Source: an uncultured bacterium (GTDB lineage: Bacteria > Cyanobacteriota > Vampirovibrionia > Gastranaerophilales > Gastranaerophilaceae). Taken from it: 14,857 bases of DNA. The DNA is taken from positions 1 through 14,857 of the forward strand of contig USHE01000024.1 in assembly GCA_900554385.1 (NCBI GenBank), written 5' to 3'. The notes under the pieces were generated by a model, which searched no databases, was not told the DNA's origin, and worked only from the letters and a program-made list of their open reading frames with translations. How positions within the stretch are numbered: the stretch's first letter is position 1; each line of letters opens with the position of its first letter. Both the position numbers and the translations under genes were made by a program. Shown here piece after piece: positions 14,237 through 14,857 of this stretch.

Positions 14237-14857
14237 AGAACGTAATCCTCCATTTTTGTCGTGACAGGGTGAGGGGTTTTGTTAATTTCATCAGAAATAA
14301 TATTCCCGTCTTTAAATCTGACAATACGTCCGCAATATTCTGCAATATCAGGTTCATGTGTGACTAGTACTATTGTTTTTCCCATCTGCCTGTTGAGGTT
14401 TACGAAAAATTCCATAACTTCAATACTTGTTTTTGTATCAAGGTTACCTGTCGGTTCATCTGCAAGTATGAGAGGAGGGTCGTTAACAATGGCGCGTGCT
14501 ATTGCAACTCTTTGCTGCTGCCCGCCTGACATTTGATTTGGCATGTGGTCTTCTCTGTTTTTAAGTCCGACAATTTTAAGGGCATTTTTAGCTCGTACTA
14601 TTCGTTCGGTTTCAGGAATTCCTTTATAAATCATTGGAAGTTGGACATTTTCAAGTGCGCTGGTTCTTGATATAAGATTAAAACCCTGAAATACAAAACC
14701 CATTTTTAAATTTCTTACTTGTGCAAGTTCATCTGCATCAAGCGTCAGCATATTTATTCCATCAAGGAAATAACTTCCTGAGTTAGGTTTATCGAGTGTT
14801 CCGAGCATTTTCATAATAGTTGATTTTACAGAACCTGAGGCTCCCATAATTGCAACA
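14233..14857 (-). CDS. MacB/LolD-type ABC transporter ATP-binding protein, N-terminus beyond the right edge, unusual Walker A
   Basis: The gene is read leftward from beyond 14857; 207 residues are seen and about 20-30 N-terminal residues are missing. In order there are VAIMGASGSVKST (Walker A), FVFQGFNLI (Q-loop), MSGGQQQRVAIARAI (signature), LILADEPTGNLD (Walker B with catalytic Glu), and LVTHEPDIA (switch His). These place it among MacB/LolD/FtsE-type ATPases, and the 4-nt overlap with the permease confirms the pair. The odd point is Walker A: the glycine just before the catalytic Lys is Val (codon GTA at 14829-14827), where the family has GASGSGKST. A single base accounts for it (GGA to GTA). 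All other motifs are intact. It could be a damaged allele, an error in the read, or a real variant. The C-terminus ends in TTKMEDYVL. Confidence 0.88.
   Translation of the reverse strand, partial: VAIMGASGSVKSTIMKMLGTLDKPNSGSYFLDGINMLTLDADELAQVRNLKMGFVFQGFNLISRTSALENVQLPMIYKGIPETERIVRAKNALKIVGLKNREDHMPNQMSGGQQQRVAIARAIVNDPPLILADEPTGNLDTKTSIEVMEFFVNLNRQMGKTIVLVTHEPDIAEYCGRIVRFKDGNIISDEINKTPHPVTTKMEDYVL

Overview
The window is an AT-rich bacterial chromosome segment, roughly 37% GC by eye, densely packed with housekeeping genes. The single-stranded DNA-binding protein starts with MNSVVVVGRVGRDAEIKYFE and ends its core with LLGSKRD, which closely resembles cyanobacterial SSB. There are no photosynthesis genes, the base composition is low-GC, and outer-membrane (Lpt) genes are present. 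My best guess is therefore a non-photosynthetic relative of Cyanobacteria (Vampirovibrionia/Melainabacteria, for example a gut Gastranaerophilales). This is an inference from protein resemblance, not a placement.

Layout. (1) 1-137: the C-terminal end of a protein with a C-type-lectin-like (FISUMP/DUF1566-like) tail. It is strikingly GC- and NNC-codon-rich, and a strong terminator follows it. (2) 278-2839, + strand: ssb, a four-carbon acid sugar kinase (DUF1537 family) and pdxA, overlapping one another, closed by a perfect 26-bp palindromic terminator. (3) 2893-6199, - strand: dapA, then secD, then secF, i.e. the first committed step of lysine/diaminopimelate synthesis followed by the SecDF secretion motor. 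(4) 6363-13002, + strand: lptC, a double-length lptA/OstA-like gene, a TPR protein, dprA (broken by a 1-nt frameshift), topA and aroE, nearly all overlapping or separated by a few bases. (5) 13007-14857, - strand: a MacB/FtsX-type ABC permease and its ATPase, which runs off the right edge and carries a Gly-to-Val change in the Walker A motif. aroE and the permease converge with only 4 nt between their stops.

How they fit together. The + strand operon at 6363 combines lipopolysaccharide transport across the periplasm (LptC, LptA-like) with DNA uptake/recombination and topology genes (dprA-topA, a common bacterial pair) and shikimate synthesis. The kinase-pdxA pair suggests coupled phosphorylation and oxidative decarboxylation of a four-carbon hydroxy-acid, either for pyridoxal phosphate synthesis or for threonate/erythronate-type catabolism.

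Items most worth a second look: the possible diversity-generating-retroelement variable region at the left edge; the single-base frameshift in dprA at a G run; the Walker A Gly-to-Val change in the ABC ATPase; a possible leaderless start for lptC; and the kinase-pdxA coupling. No tRNA, rRNA, CRISPR array, insertion sequence or gene-free stretch longer than 300 bases was seen.
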